Origin: Gordionus sp. m RMFG-2023
Taxonomy: Eukaryota; Nematomorpha; Gordioida; Chordodea; Parachordodidae
DNA length: 64,000 nt
Direction: 5' to 3'
NCBI RefSeq assembly: GCF_954871325.1
Contig: NC_088775.1
Coordinates: forward strand, 73,943,561 to 74,007,560
The position numbers and the translations under genes are program-made. A model generated the notes under the pieces. That model had not been told where the DNA came from and ran no database searches. It worked only from the letters and a program-made list of their open reading frames with translations. The stretch's first letter is position 1. Every line of letters begins with the position of its first letter. Below are positions 37,801 to 48,700 of this stretch, piece by piece.

Positions 37801-40800
37801 ACGCTGGCCGGTCTTTGCATTCTGATATAGATGTAATATTAAAAATTATAAGAAAATGAATGAAAAATATTTTGCACCTCCTGTTTTTTAGAACTTTTCT
37901 TATTTTTTGATGTAAATTGAAATGAATAGAGCAAAAAAAGATTTGTAGGAAAATTTCCCTTATATTCCTCGTTATCCTCTAGGAACAAAAATTTATAAGT
38001 AATTATTTTGCGCAATGATAAAAAATGATTTTATACAGTATAAAATAAGTACAGTAAAACCTATCTAATTTTTGCACCGTTTGGACCAAAATTTATTTAG
38101 GCATTTATTAATACACAGTAGTTAATAGGAATTTGATTGTGACTCAAAATTTTGATCAATTTAAGGAGTTGCCCAAATTATCAAGAGCTCAAGACAAGTT
38201 TTGCTGTATTTATTATTTTTTTTGAATATTAATTCTTCCTACCTTCATCTGATAATTATTTATTCTTGAAAAATATACTAATTATGCGATTTTTTTTAAA
38301 ACAATTCTAATTTTAAAATGGCGATAAAAACGTTAATAACTAATTCTAACTTATTTATGTACTGTGTGCAGTGCACAATACCAATTGCTAATTATTCGTT
38401 TACCAACAAGCTTATATATTTTTTTCGAACTTGTCTATCATGCCCAACATAAAAGAATGACTCAAATTCCTTTTTTTCCTATATAAAAATTTTGCACTTA
38501 TTTAAAAAAAACGATTATTAAATCGTGTACATACTTTTTAAGGCCTTTATAACGTTTTCCGGTTTTAAGATATTAATTTTTTGTTGTTGTTAAGAAACAT
38601 GGATTTTTTCTCTACAATTTGTATTATATGTTTTAAAATATTTAAACTTAAATTATTTGTGTTAATACATAGATTGATATCATATTGACCGACGCTTTGA
38701 AGAGAAAGCATCAATGCGCAACTATACAGCTGGACTTTCAACTACCCGAAAGATTTGATTTGACTTATGAAAGGTTATTTTAATTAATAACCATTTTTTT
38801 AAAATTTGATATGATCCTTATATATTGTTTGCGTCTTATTCTAAATCCGTAGAAGATATATTTATCAAAAATTTTATAAAAAAGGTTAATTGAACGTTTG
38901 AACTTATTCTTTAATTTTGACTCTATATCTTGTTGGATTATTACCCCAAATGCATCAGACTCATTTTTCTAAATTTATAACGGAATTAATTTCTTCCTTT
39001 AATTTAATTACTATCCCATTTAATTTGCTCATAGTTCTAGTATAAGTAATTTTTTTTTACACATAGATCATAAAGTTTATTTTAAGAAACAAATTGGGTT
39101 TGAATGGTTGGAAGATTCGATTATTGCATTTATAGGAATAAAATTTCAAATAACATTATGCAAAATTTCGCAATAAATAAAATATGTCAATACCTAATAT
39201 TTTTTTATCTAAAATTCATACATAATAAATAATCATAAAGCTAACTCAAGAGAAGAACACTTTACACATGCGACCATATAATTATTATAAACGTAATAAA
39301 AATAGTTTCAAAATTTATTTTTAGCGGTCATATCAACCCCTGTGATCCAACTCACAATACATCTAATCTAGTCAGGCCGGTGATCATACATAGAGCTATC
39401 TTAGGGTCTCTGGAAAGAATGATTGCCATATTGACCGAGAATTATGCTGGAAAATGGTATTTACTACATTATTATGTTGAGGCTATATTGTAGACGCATT
39501 CATTGTTATCTGAGATGCATCGATACTGGATATGGGTCAAATATGTATCAGTATCGCCGATACTTTCAATTTTAATTGATGTCGTGGTCGGTACTCAAAC
39601 ATGATAATTAACCTTCATAGATTTAAACAAAAATTAAGTCTACATTATTATGCAACTAATTTTATAAAAAATCAGATAAGAATTTCTAAACCGATAAAAA
39701 GGATCGAAAGAAGATGACGCTAATCTTTATTTCCTATTTACTTTTAATTTAATTAATTAATCATAAATAAAAAAAGGATAATATTATAAATTATATCTTT
39801 TTTTTCAATATACTACATTATTTTGTACATCGATCAATACTATGTTAGTGTCGATGATATCGGTTAAAAGTGTGGTATCAGTGCATCTCTGGTTCTAGTC
39901 TTGGCTTATAAGTTTTTTTCTTATTCTAAATGTGCCATAATTTTAAAATGTAATGTTTTTTTTGCAAACATCACAAGGCCGTTTTGGTTATCTCCAAACC
40001 AAATAGCCGTGTTACCAGTAGGGGTAAATTTTGATTCATATGCCTTGGAAGTCACGAAAACGCTCAAACAACAAGGATTTATAGCGAATGCGGAATCCGA
40101 TTCTAGCGAAACGCTAAACAAAAAGATTAGGAATGCCCAACTTGAGCTATATAATTTTATTTTAGGTTTAAATATGTATTTATTATATTACTAAAATAAT
40201 TTTAAAGATATATCATGGTAGATTTTCTTACAAACACCCTTAATAGGGTCATTAGTCACGTCATTAGGGAGAGGCAAAGAACACGTTCAGCAGTTAGCAA
40301 CCCTTAATTTATTTGTACACACTAGATATTCTCTCCAGAGATGTCACCTAGTAAGTTTAATATAAAAATAAGTTAATAATTCTTATAGAAAATCTGAAAG
40401 GATATTAAATATTAATTATTGGTCTATACACATCTGCACAGGAGAAAATAATTGGTAGACAACAGCCCCAAATTTTACTTCTAAAACACCTTCCTCGTTA
40501 ATGTAGGCACAGGATCTCATGAGAGAACTCTAAAATTTTGGTTCTCTCGTTTACTATTTGTGACATATTTGATACCTGTAAAAGTATTGGCAGATCAACG
40601 ATATCGGTGCTTTTGTTTAAAAAAATAATTTTTAAAAATTAATAATTAGAGGGACTTTTGGGAAATATTTTTAAAAGCTTAGAAAACTTGAGTCTCTAAA
40701 AAAAGTGATTTTCTGCACTCCTCCATATTTTAACTCAAGCACATACCTCTTATTTTTTTTCTTATCCTTCTGGCTATCTCCTTTTTTAAGCATTGTTTAC

Positions 40801-41920
40801 ACATAACCAATATCTTTGGCATAAGTCACCTTAGTAATCGGTTGCCATTGATCATCTTAACTAAATGCCCTACTTTACAACTTGTTACTCATTTATCTAA
40901 CAAGAACCCGGCAGCCTTTTTAAAGAAAATATAATTGCCTCAATCTTCTTGCTACACCTCTAACTTTCTGATTTATACCTAGCTATTCTTCTAAGGAGTA
41001 TAGGCTATGAGTTGGAGCAATGGAAATAAACCATCGGTCTGTCTTAATTACTAACTTCCAATATAACCTAAAAAAAAATTTTAAGTTGGCTAGAATTGAA
41101 TATATGAGCAAAAAGTAATTAACCCTTATAAATCTAATTGAGCAAGGAATATGATTAGTAGTTCGTTATTTAAATGGTATTTATGATATGCTTTATAAGT
41201 TTCATGGTCTAAATATTCGGAATGTTCATTGGATTTTTTTTTAATTATAAGGTTTTCAATTTGATTGGCTAAATCAGGAATCAATATTCCAATAATTTTT
41301 TAAATTATTCTATTTTATTCGTATTTACGAATACGAATAACAAATTTATTCGAATCGAATAAGGAAAATTTATTCGTCAAATAATTATTATTAGATCGAC
41401 TTATTTATAATTATTCATAAATATTTTATTTAACATGTTCTTTGCTTTGCGAACCTTATTTTTTAATTTATTTTCGCATTTATAAATCATTTTTTAAAAT
41501 TCTAATCCAGTTTTTGAAAATATTTTTAAAGAATTCAATTTTCGAATCAACTATAAACAAATCTAAATGTTTTTATTTTTCGCACAAATTACTTGATTCA
41601 TACGAATAATACAATTATTCGATTAGAAAATATGAATCGAATGCAAATAATCTAAGTATTTGATTCAATAAGTATAATATATGAAATTGACCCGATAACC
41701 GGCAATATAGGTATCGGCCAAATAGTTTTTATGCTTGTTTATAAAAAAAAATTTTTACTAAAAATATCTAGTCGTAGGTGAAAAAGAATTGTCAAACAAA
41801 ACTATAAACGTTCGCACAAGAGATAACAAAATACTGGGTGAAATGACTATGGAAACCTTTATACAAGGGATACACAAGCTGGTGGCTACAAAAAGTTCTG
41901 AAAATGAAATATCTCCATAA
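16896..41920 (+). CDS. TARS1: Threonyl-tRNA synthetase, cytosolic (16 exons, 734 aa)
   Basis: Charges tRNA-Thr with threonine and edits mischarged serine, in the cytoplasm. All 16 exons were placed by similarity to the animal protein. They join in frame into 735 codons including the stop; the human enzyme is about 723 residues. Order: TGS domain (about 45-110), editing domain with HSTAH (H118, H122) and DLCRGPH (C224, H228), class II catalytic core, and anticodon-binding domain from about 625. Zinc ligands C415 (MNCPG), H466 (DDAHIF) and H601 (PVIIHRA) are present, as are motif 2 R444 (HRNE) and motif 3 R610. The start is the only in-frame ATG of exon 1, and no mitochondrial presequence is evident. 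Oddity: about 39 extra Asn/Ser-rich residues lie between NMF (360) and ALKP (409). Introns carry many transposons, but the coding sequence is intact. The glypican gene is convergent downstream. Confidence 0.96.
18260..19348 (+). mobile_element. Internally deleted hAT transposon
   Basis: Ends CAGAGTTTAC and CAACTCTG (complement CAGAGTTG) are flanked by exact 8-bp duplications ATTGAAAA (18252-18259 and 19349-19356). Subterminal GGAGCAGCTCC and TAGCTCCTTTT motifs are repeated on both sides. Inside, on the plus strand, 18559-18774 encodes a BED-type zinc finger (AKCLLCLSK, then SFNLKKHLK). About 18981-19109 encodes the hAT dimerisation domain ([17 protein letters not shown], then [12 protein letters not shown] and a stop). 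The DDE catalytic core between them is absent. The copy lies in intron 2 of the synthetase gene. Confidence 0.92.
19357..21927. other. Intron 2 sequence without recognised element
   Basis: AT-rich. It contains a run of 11 C at about 20936-20946. A 69-codon minus-strand frame at 20394-20603 has ordinary codon content but no similarity that I recognise. The patch around 20480-20600 is somewhat richer in G+C and may be an old repeat. Confidence 0.4.
21928..22099. mobile_element. Small MITE, GGTTCTAAATCGCTA family, copy 2
   Basis: Left end GATAGGTTCTAAATCGCTA and right end TAGCGATTTAGAACGGGAAC form inverted repeats about 170 bp apart, both followed inward by AAAAATTGGGAA or its complement. Copy 1 is at 16558-16720. 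Confidence 0.75.
22298..24644 (+). mobile_element. piggyBac-type transposon with decayed transposase
   Basis: TTAA lies at both ends (22294-22297 and 24645-24648), next to inverted termini CCCATTAGTGGTCA and TGACCATTAATAGG that agree at 12 of 14 positions. This is the signature of piggyBac insertion. The plus strand encodes decayed pieces of the transposase in order: an N-terminal part at 23119-23367 ([18 protein letters not shown]), the core at 23342-23692 ([18 protein letters not shown], then [11 protein letters not shown]), and a later part at about 23745-24060 ([30 protein letters not shown]). The frame is broken at several places. A second copy of the TGGTCAACGT subterminal motif lies in direct orientation near 24490. 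It sits in intron 2 of the synthetase gene. Confidence 0.88.
24665..25100 (-). pseudogene. Relic of a repeat-encoded protein of unknown class
   Basis: The minus strand reads [17 protein letters not shown], then [27 protein letters not shown] and [10 protein letters not shown] associate this series with a protein found in many copies in some invertebrate genomes, which suggests a transposon gene. I cannot name its superfamily with confidence. The copy is decayed and short, and directly follows the piggyBac right end. Confidence 0.5.
25101..25623. other. End of synthetase intron 2, nothing recognised
   Basis: AT-rich sequence leading to the acceptor ACTAG before exon 3. Confidence 0.5.
26283..26845. 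repeat. Repeat with CCGGGGAATTATT motifs in intron 5
   Basis: The left part has CCCCGGAGAATTATTTACCGG and several GGAAAA-ATTATT variants; the right part has TTTTCCGGGGAATTATTT and TTTCCGGGGAATG. The motif recurs in both orientations, suggesting a MITE with repetitive ends, but I could not define exact termini or a target duplication. Confidence 0.45.
27452..27825. mobile_element. hAT-type MITE, AGGCCC family, copy 1
   Basis: Ends CAGAGGCATTAATGGGC and GGCCCGACTCATGAAGGTCTCTG-like (last bases AAGGTCTCTG). Flanks ATGAATAC (27444-27451) and ATGTATAC (27826-27833) agree at 7 of 8 positions. The interior has repeated TTTTTAGGCCCAGGCC and CCAAGCCCAT blocks. It begins 32 bp after the end of synthetase exon 6. 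Relatives are at 44143-44460 and 52455-52860. Confidence 0.85.
28160..28943 (+). mobile_element. Deleted hAT element keeping only a BED-finger exon
   Basis: Ends TAATGCTGTAAAGTAACG and ACGTTTATAGCACTA are flanked by GTTTTTAG on both sides (28152-28159 and 28944-28951). The termini are full of GTTACTCGTTAC-like repeats. The plus strand at about 28531-28725 encodes [19 protein letters not shown] and a finger (CKCRLC, then [10 protein letters not shown] in the next frame). The rest of the transposase is missing. It shares ends and this exon with the larger element at 29094-32355, which lies in the opposite orientation. Confidence 0.9.
29094..32355 (-). mobile_element. Near full-length hAT transposon with transposase relic
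   Basis: Ends TAGTGCTGTAAACGTTACC and ACGTTACTTTACAGCACTA are flanked by exact CTTATTAT duplications (29086-29093 and 32356-32363). On the minus strand, transposase parts run in order. BED-finger exon at about 31990-31800 (same N-terminus as the element at 28160). [20 protein letters not shown] at about 31100. [15 protein letters not shown] at about 30890. [16 protein letters not shown] at about 30460. [17 protein letters not shown] at about 30270. C-terminal dimerisation domain [19 protein letters not shown] at about 29490. Frames change between parts; some changes may be introns, but several stops suggest an inactive copy. Confidence 0.92.
34583..34839. repeat. MITE fragment with ATCGGCC and GCATCTCTG end
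   Basis: Right end GATGCATCTCTG matches the right end of 39510-39891 (GTGCATCTCTG), and TATCGGCCGATA lies at the left. A left terminus and target duplication were not found. It lies in intron 9 of the synthetase gene. Confidence 0.5.
35640..36724. other. Synthetase intron 11, nothing recognised
   Basis: AT-rich. It holds two short G runs, at about 35698-35708 and 36115-36123. Confidence 0.5.
37322..37822. mobile_element. Probable MITE with TGCAAAG ends in intron 12
   Basis: The left end has GATCTGCAAAGTCAGGCC and the right end GGCCGGTCTTTGCATTCTGAT; these are imperfect inverted repeats about 500 bp apart, each followed inward by G+C-rich blocks. The frame at 37343-37573 is not a gene. No clear target duplication. 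Confidence 0.55.
39510..39891. mobile_element. Probable hAT-type MITE, GAGATGCA family, in intron 14
   Basis: Left CTGAGATGCATCGATACTGG and right GTATCAGTGCATCTCTG are inverted repeats. TATCGGT and GTATCGCC blocks follow inside both ends. No convincing 8-bp duplication, so limits are approximate. Confidence 0.6.
40166..41300. other. First part of synthetase intron 15, nothing recognised
   Basis: Slightly richer in G+C than other introns between about 40230 and 41030, but no reading frame or repeat end could be identified. Confidence 0.4.
41310..41660. mobile_element. Probable MITE with ATTCG-rich inverted ends
   Basis: The left has TTACGAATACGAATAACAAA and TTCGAATCGAATAAGG. The right has CATACGAATAATACAATTATTC and ATGAATCGAATGCAAATAAT-like sequence. 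ATTCG motifs repeat in both orientations. Exact ends not resolved. In intron 15 of the synthetase gene. Confidence 0.5.
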
Positions 41921-42703
41921 TATCGAGGTATTTCAATACCTCAAATTTAAAATTTTAGCAAATATTCACAAATACGCTTAACCGAAGGCTGTAATACAAT
42001 TGATCACTGTACTTTCATATATAATCTTCATCGATGGTCAATATTGGGGAAAACAATTCAACATTTTTGTTGGCCTTTTAATTTTTTTTAAAAATCATGA
42101 TATATCGAATTGTCACACTGCAAACACCTATACAGGAATCTATAATGTTATTAAATATTTTTTATATAAATTCACTAGATTCCTAATCGATTTATACTTA
42201 TCCACTATAAGTTTTTAAACAACTCTTTTATCAAGCCAGGGCATTTGCGTTTTGTTATTATCTATTTTATATATTTTATTTGAATGGAAATTTAATAAAT
42301 GGTTTTTGCATATTCAAGATTCACCAATCTTAAACATATTTCGAATATTAATGCGTGTTTTTTTATTAATATTAAAAAACACAAATTTTATCTTATTTCC
42401 ATATACAAAACGGTCATATAATATATAAATATTGATAAGAATCGAAGCTTTTAAAAAAGTCAGTCTAGTATATCTAAGTTTAAAAATTTTTTTCTCTCAA
42501 TAATATAATTAAACTTAACTCATTTTACAATAAATAAATCGTTACAAATATTTTTTTGAGTCTTAAATAAAAGCTCGTAAATCAATATGTCTTTAATATA
42601 AATATTAAATCACAGAAATTTCGGTAAATTATGTGTTTTCAACACGCTTTTTTGATATACTGTCCTTTGGGGCTATATTTTGTTCTATATAAGGGAGTGA
42701 GAT
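41921..42703. other. Convergent 3' ends of synthetase and glypican genes
   Basis: This 783-bp space must hold both 3' untranslated regions. Candidate polyadenylation signals are AATAAA at 42294-42299 on the plus strand and its complement at 42362-42367 and 42275-42280 for the minus strand. If these are used, the two transcripts overlap or nearly touch. Such motifs are common by chance in DNA this AT-rich. Confidence 0.35.
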
Positions 42704-45700
42704 TTATAGAAAAATTTGACTTAGAAAGGCTGTTTGACGATATGTTACGAAAATAATCACAAAATATATGATTAGCGAGTAATTATTTTTAAACGATGTT
42801 ATAGCTGAAGATTGACTGGGCTTCCGAATTTGCTTCTTTTCTTTATAATCTGTAATAATAAATAGAATAAAATAATTCGAGATGATAAAAAAAAAGAATT
42901 ACTACATAAAATTTTTTAATTTATTTTCAAGTTATAGAATTCTTAAGGTGTGGAGTGTCCAATCTTAAAATTTTATTTTTGAAAAAATTAATTTATTGAA
43001 ATTTACAAATTGAGTTTGAAGCGAAAATTACTTATTTTTTTGAAAATTTTTTTGATTTTGTACGTATTCTTAATTTAAATTTTGTTCACCGATTAGTAAT
43101 ATTCTTTAAAAATAGATATAAATCTACCGTGATCAGAATAACTTCTTGAACCTTCAGGGCCTTCCTTATCGATTCTCTTTTCTTCATTCCTTCTGGTTTG
43201 TTCCATCAAGGTTTTCCTAAAACTATCGTTGGAAAAGGTTAAGTGACTAATCATTCCAATATCCCCACTGCCATCCTCTTTGTACTTATATCCGCTCCCA
43301 ATTACATTGTTATCTTCGTCGTCTACTACTTTAGTAGTTTTTTTAGCGGGTTTTGTGTTTATTTTTATTTTGGATTCCAATAATTGTTGACCCATTATTG
43401 TATTGTCATCCTTTTCTCTCTTGCCAGATCCTTCCACCCCTTCCAAATCTACATTCATTCCTTCACCATATGAATTGTATAAATTTTGCCCATTGTCTAC
43501 CAATTGACTTATGGGGTGATGGTGATCTATATTAATCAATACTTTTTTAGGTTTGTTATTATAGGAAGATAATGTTGAGATTATATAGTTAAATGTAGTG
43601 TTAAAGTTGTAGAGACTCATTTGAGAAATTTTATCGGTTTTGGCTAATAAGAGGGAACGAGATGATAAAGTCAATTTCTGAATGTTCTAAAAAAACAAAA
43701 AATAGATAGAAATAAATTAAATTTCATAAAAAATATTTTCTCACAATTATTAATTAATAACGGAAAGTTAAACTCTTGAGTTGTTACATATAAGATAATA
43801 TCAATAAGGTATGATTTCATAAATTAAAAATTCGTCGAAAATCAAAAATCCTAAATTTACTAAAATGGCTTAGATTATAAAATTTAGTGCATCCAAGCAT
43901 TTATACTTTATGCGATTAAACTCATTTCGTAAATTTCAATAATTTTAAAAAAAGTATAATTTTGACTTTTATCGGCCCTTTGTGTCTTGTGAATTATATG
44001 TTTTAAAAAAACATTAATATGCTTCAATATAAGATTGCAAATAGATATATCTTAACCAATCAATAAAAATTACGGATAAAAGCCCTGCATTATAGGATTA
44101 TATATTAACCCGGATTAATAAGGGTGAACCTATGCTTTGAATCAGAGACCTTCATGGACCTAATTTTTTGACCAAGCCTGCAATAGAAATTTTTTTAGGC
44201 TCAGGTCAAGCCCGTATATAATATTTAAAAAAATCCCAAGCCCATAATAAGCTTTAAATAAATTTCCCAAGCCAGTCATATCCAAAAATTTATTGTATTA
44301 AGTCAATCATTTTGTTTACAATACTGAAATTTATTATTATTAGAAGAAAAAATTAGCAATATTTCTTTAAGTTAGCAACTTTTTTAAATAAGCGAAATTT
44401 ATATTTAATAATTTTAGGCCCAAGCCCTGTCCATTAAAAAACTTAGGCCCGACGTCTTTGATTTGAATTAGGTCTGCTGCTAGTTTGATTAATCAAAAAT
44501 AAACCTATGAAAAAATTTCTTTACGAGATTAAGAAAAAAATAACTGGAGACAAAAGTTGAAAAATTTTGACGTATACAATAAATATGGTATCTATTATAA
44601 TGTTTCACTTTATATACAATATCTGCTGTTTCAATTTTTTATAATTCCAAGATTTATTGATTTTCTTACATTTTTCTTTTATATTTATTCATTTATATAC
44701 TTATGTTTAAACTTTCCTGGGCTGGTCAGCCCTTTCTTAAATCTCTGGGTCATGTATAACAGAGGGTGTTATATATAGAATCTTAGAGGAGAGGGATTTA
44801 ATTTTATATGAATTTTTTATTTAAATGGCTTGTACTCCTCCCATCCTGCACACATAAAATTTCTTTATAACAAATTTTGAAATTAATATTCTACCATGAA
44901 TAATATTTAAAAAAGTAGAGGGTGTTTTTACCAGATACGAACCAACAAATGGATTTAACATCAAATTAATGTTTTTTAAATTTATGATATAAGGAAATAC
45001 TTAATAGTGAGGTAGTTATATGATATGTGACTTATAAATAAATTAATGGGTTTTTTAAAGTATCGAATAAAATATACAAACATTTTTGGGATATGGGTGT
45101 TAGTCCCAAGAGATTTAGCGGACAGCTTCATATTATGAAGTAATTTCATGGGGGGGGGGGGGTAAACGTATCATTGGCTCAGGGGGTTCTAGAGAGCCCT
45201 GATAAATCTTTAAAAATTATTGTTAAACTCTTCTATTTCGTTCCAAACAAATCTCAGGCAAATTCGGGTTCAGAAGCGAAGATTTTACTTGCTTGTAATG
45301 TTAGGAGTCAGCCTTAAAATTGGGTTATTTTACCTTAATTGCTATTGATATTAAAAAATAATATAATTTATTTTTTTTCGGACGGCGATTTTTTTAAAAT
45401 TCTACAGGACTAATAAAAATATTAATCTATGGCTAATTTTTTAACGCGAAGATTAATGAAAGAAAACTATTAATTACCTCGATTTCAGTACGAAATTTGC
45501 GTAAATTAAGATTAGGAAACGATTGTTGTCTGTCGATCTCATCATTTGATTCCATTATTTCTGGATTATTTTTTAACGCTTTAGAACCAAATTTGACGAT
45601 ATTTTTTGAATACCTAATTTTTGATAATGATATTTTTTAAAATCAAATAAATTTTTCTCTCTAGATTTCTTACTCTCTTTTCTTCCTCGCATTTTTATGA

Positions 45701-48700
45701 TAACAAATTAGCCATTGGAAGGCTGTTAGTAGTCACTTTATAGAGGTTTTTATAATACTTTTATGTCAGAAATCAATATTTTATTGAATAGTGAAGCAAT
45801 ACCAACGAGGATGCGTAGAATATTTTTCACCTTATCCTACCTGTAGGAAGATAATCATTTTCCCGATCAGACCAACCCCAAATTTAAAATTGAATTTCCC
45901 GACCCAACTCTGGGTTGAGTTTTTAGCTTTGGTCGGGGTTTTTGGCCCTCTAGTACCCCTGTTAAACCATATCAAATTATTTATATTAATTTTTTTAAAA
46001 TTCCATTTATTTCAAATAAATTTAACTATCATTGTTTTGTTTAATAATAATTCAATACCTTCCAACCAAATCACCATCCCAACAATTTTTGTTAGACGCG
46101 CTGACAGATGTGTCTTGACTACATATCATATCAGGTATATTGGAAAATATTACGTCACTTTTACCAATGCTCACTGAAGCTTTCCATTTATTATTATCGT
46201 CTAGGTCATCTATCAGCTCCCTCACTAAAGAATCATAATTTGCTTCTAGATTACGCTCGCTAAAATTCAATTTTGTTGTCATATTGAAATTAAGATTGAT
46301 TGAGGGGAAAATTTTGGATTCGAAAGTGGGTTGTCCACATAACTTTGTAATCTTATTAATAAAATTGAAAGAATGAAAAAAAAATTGTTTAAAATGTCTG
46401 CTCCACGTAAAAACAGGACGCCCATTTTTAAAGTTTTTGGGTAATATTTTAAATAGTATTCCCTTCCCGTTTAAACATTTTTCTAAGCCTTTGAGAAACT
46501 TTATAAACAAGTTAAATACTGCAAATATTAATATATTCATCTTAGCGTCAAAAGAGGATACAATAATAATAGGGGTCATCCAAGACTCTCAACGTATAAG
46601 ATACAATAGCGCCATTGAAATTACAAGTGTAATTTTATAGCCAACCTAAATAGATAGTATTCAATTTATATTTTAGTCATCAGAAATGGAGGAGGGTTTA
46701 AGCTTCATTAACTGGGGTGGGGGTTGAAGGATATGGACCACTAATCAGTATTAAATTATAAATTCAACGTACACTCTAGAATATCCTAACATTATAATTG
46801 AAATTCGCTTATTATTATAATATATTGGATTATTGTATGTACTCATCCAAAATTTTTTTTAGGTACTTTTATTGTTAAGTTTTAAAAATAGGGGGGGGGG
46901 GGTATTTAAAATTCACATCCATATTGTAAAAACCGTCTTTTATCGATTTTGATTTTTAAACGAATATAACATAAAAAAAATAAAAATAATGGCGAAAAAT
47001 TAAAAATAAATACAAAACATTTTGAAAAGTTTTAATGTAAGTTGTTCGGATTATTTTTTCAGAATTATCTTCCTTTTTATTATGAGAAACTCGTTAAAAA
47101 AAATTATTGGGTAAAAAAAAAGGAAAAAGAAAATAAATGAATTATCCCATTATAAAACCATTCACAAGGAGGGATTATGAACAAATTTATAATACACTCA
47201 AAAATTAGGTTTTTTTTATTTAAGAGGATAAAAAAATAATAAAATATTAGTTTAAGTACAAATACGAATTTAGTATTTTGTAAACCTATAAATAAATATA
47301 GCCATGACTTTTAAATAAATATAAGATTTCAGGCGAAACTCATAATTAAATATGATCTCATAAGTTAAATAAAAGGTGCCCACCTCTGAGATGGCATTTT
47401 GGGCGTTTCACTGAATTTACTACGCCATATTTTACAGTAGTGACTGATACAGGAATATCTTTAAACCCTTTAATAATCAAAAATTTTTTCCAATTTATCC
47501 TTTTCATCATTTTTCTAGGGCATTCAAATTTTACAAATCTATTAATTATGCTTAACAAAAAAAATATCACGTTTATTCATATCTCTGTTTTTTTACCAGT
47601 GTTTGGAAATAGGTCACGAAACTATCTCCTAAGAAGCAACATCCTCTTGAATTGTTATAAAAACCGAACCCAGAACCTATTTTAAAATTTATAAGAATCA
47701 AATTTATCAAAATTTTGCGTGAATCAATTTAGAGGGTTTATTTAGTATTTAAACTTTTCGATTTTTTTAAAATTCTTATTAATAGAGGGAACTGAATCAT
47801 AGAATTAAAATCCTTTTTTCTTTCCAAGGAAACAGAACCGGTTGAATAACATTTAAAAGTGGAACCCTTTTTTAAAAAAAATCATATTCATAATTTAAAG
47901 TCAAAAATATTTTTAAAATCATGAAAATTATTAGGTTATTTATAGGTTTTATTATTACCTCAAATCTTAAAGGTTGTTAAAGCAAAATTTTTAAATCCAT
48001 TTTTTTTGGCTTTTTTGTATTTTTTTTTATTCCCCTGCACTACTATTATTTTTTTATGGACCTTAAAAGTTAATTATATACTTTTTAATCTCCCCCCCCC
48101 CCCCCAATTTTTGGAAAATAATAAAATGTATTTTACAGGATTTTTTTAAAAAAAAATTTATTGTATACAATAAGGTAATAAATGGCAGAGAAACCAATAA
48201 ATTGACTATTGAAAAAAAAAGAATTGAAAATTGTGGTAGGGTGACACAAAATTAAACCCTTAGATTTCACATAACAAAATTTTAATAAGGAAAAAAAATA
48301 ATATAAAATTGAATTGTGGATTGATAATAAAAATGTATAACAAAAATAGATAAGGCCGACTGACTACCATAATTCATAACTCTTAAACGGAATTATGCAA
48401 ATGATACCATACACAATAAAGATAGATTATATAATGTGAAAATAAATATTTTATGGTTAGGAAAGGGGAAATAAATTGAAATTTATATGAATTACATTTT
48501 TAGAGTAAGCAAAATTACGAAAAATAAGGGTAGGATAAATCAATATTTTTTTGTAAATGTACATTATAAAAATATGAATTGAAAGAATTAAACCAATATT
48601 TTTTTGATGCTTAGAAACAGCCGCCAAATAATTGATAAAAATATGCCAGCAAAGACCCCTTTTTATATTATATTTCTTGGGGTTTTTAAGTGGAAATCGA

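Larger units (their letters stand above)
16896..41920 (+). other. TARS1: Exon map of the threonyl-tRNA synthetase gene
   Basis: Coding exons: 16896-16940, 17169-17341, 25624-25739, 25787-25916, 25992-26112, 27280-27420, 32793-32939, 33726-33920, 34384-34564, 34980-35149, 35502-35639, 36725-36802, 38673-38773, 39325-39456, 39978-40165, 41772-41920. Every intron begins GT and ends AG, and phases match at each junction. Exon 2 holds the start of TGS. Exons 3-6 hold the rest of TGS and the editing domain. Exons 7-14 hold the catalytic core. Exons 15-16 hold the anticodon domain. Intron 3 is only 47 bp (25740-25786). Intron 2 (8.3 kb) and intron 6 (5.4 kb) are long because of transposons. The donors of introns 1 and 7 (GTAATT, GTTTAC) are weak matches to consensus and were chosen by frame and homology. 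Confidence 0.92.

Noticed and set aside
43093-43127. Glypican ending at the TAA at 43093
   Set aside because: It would leave the protein without a GPI signal, whereas splicing at 43127 joins in frame to an exon with a typical hydrophobic tail. It is kept as a possible alternative form in the findings.
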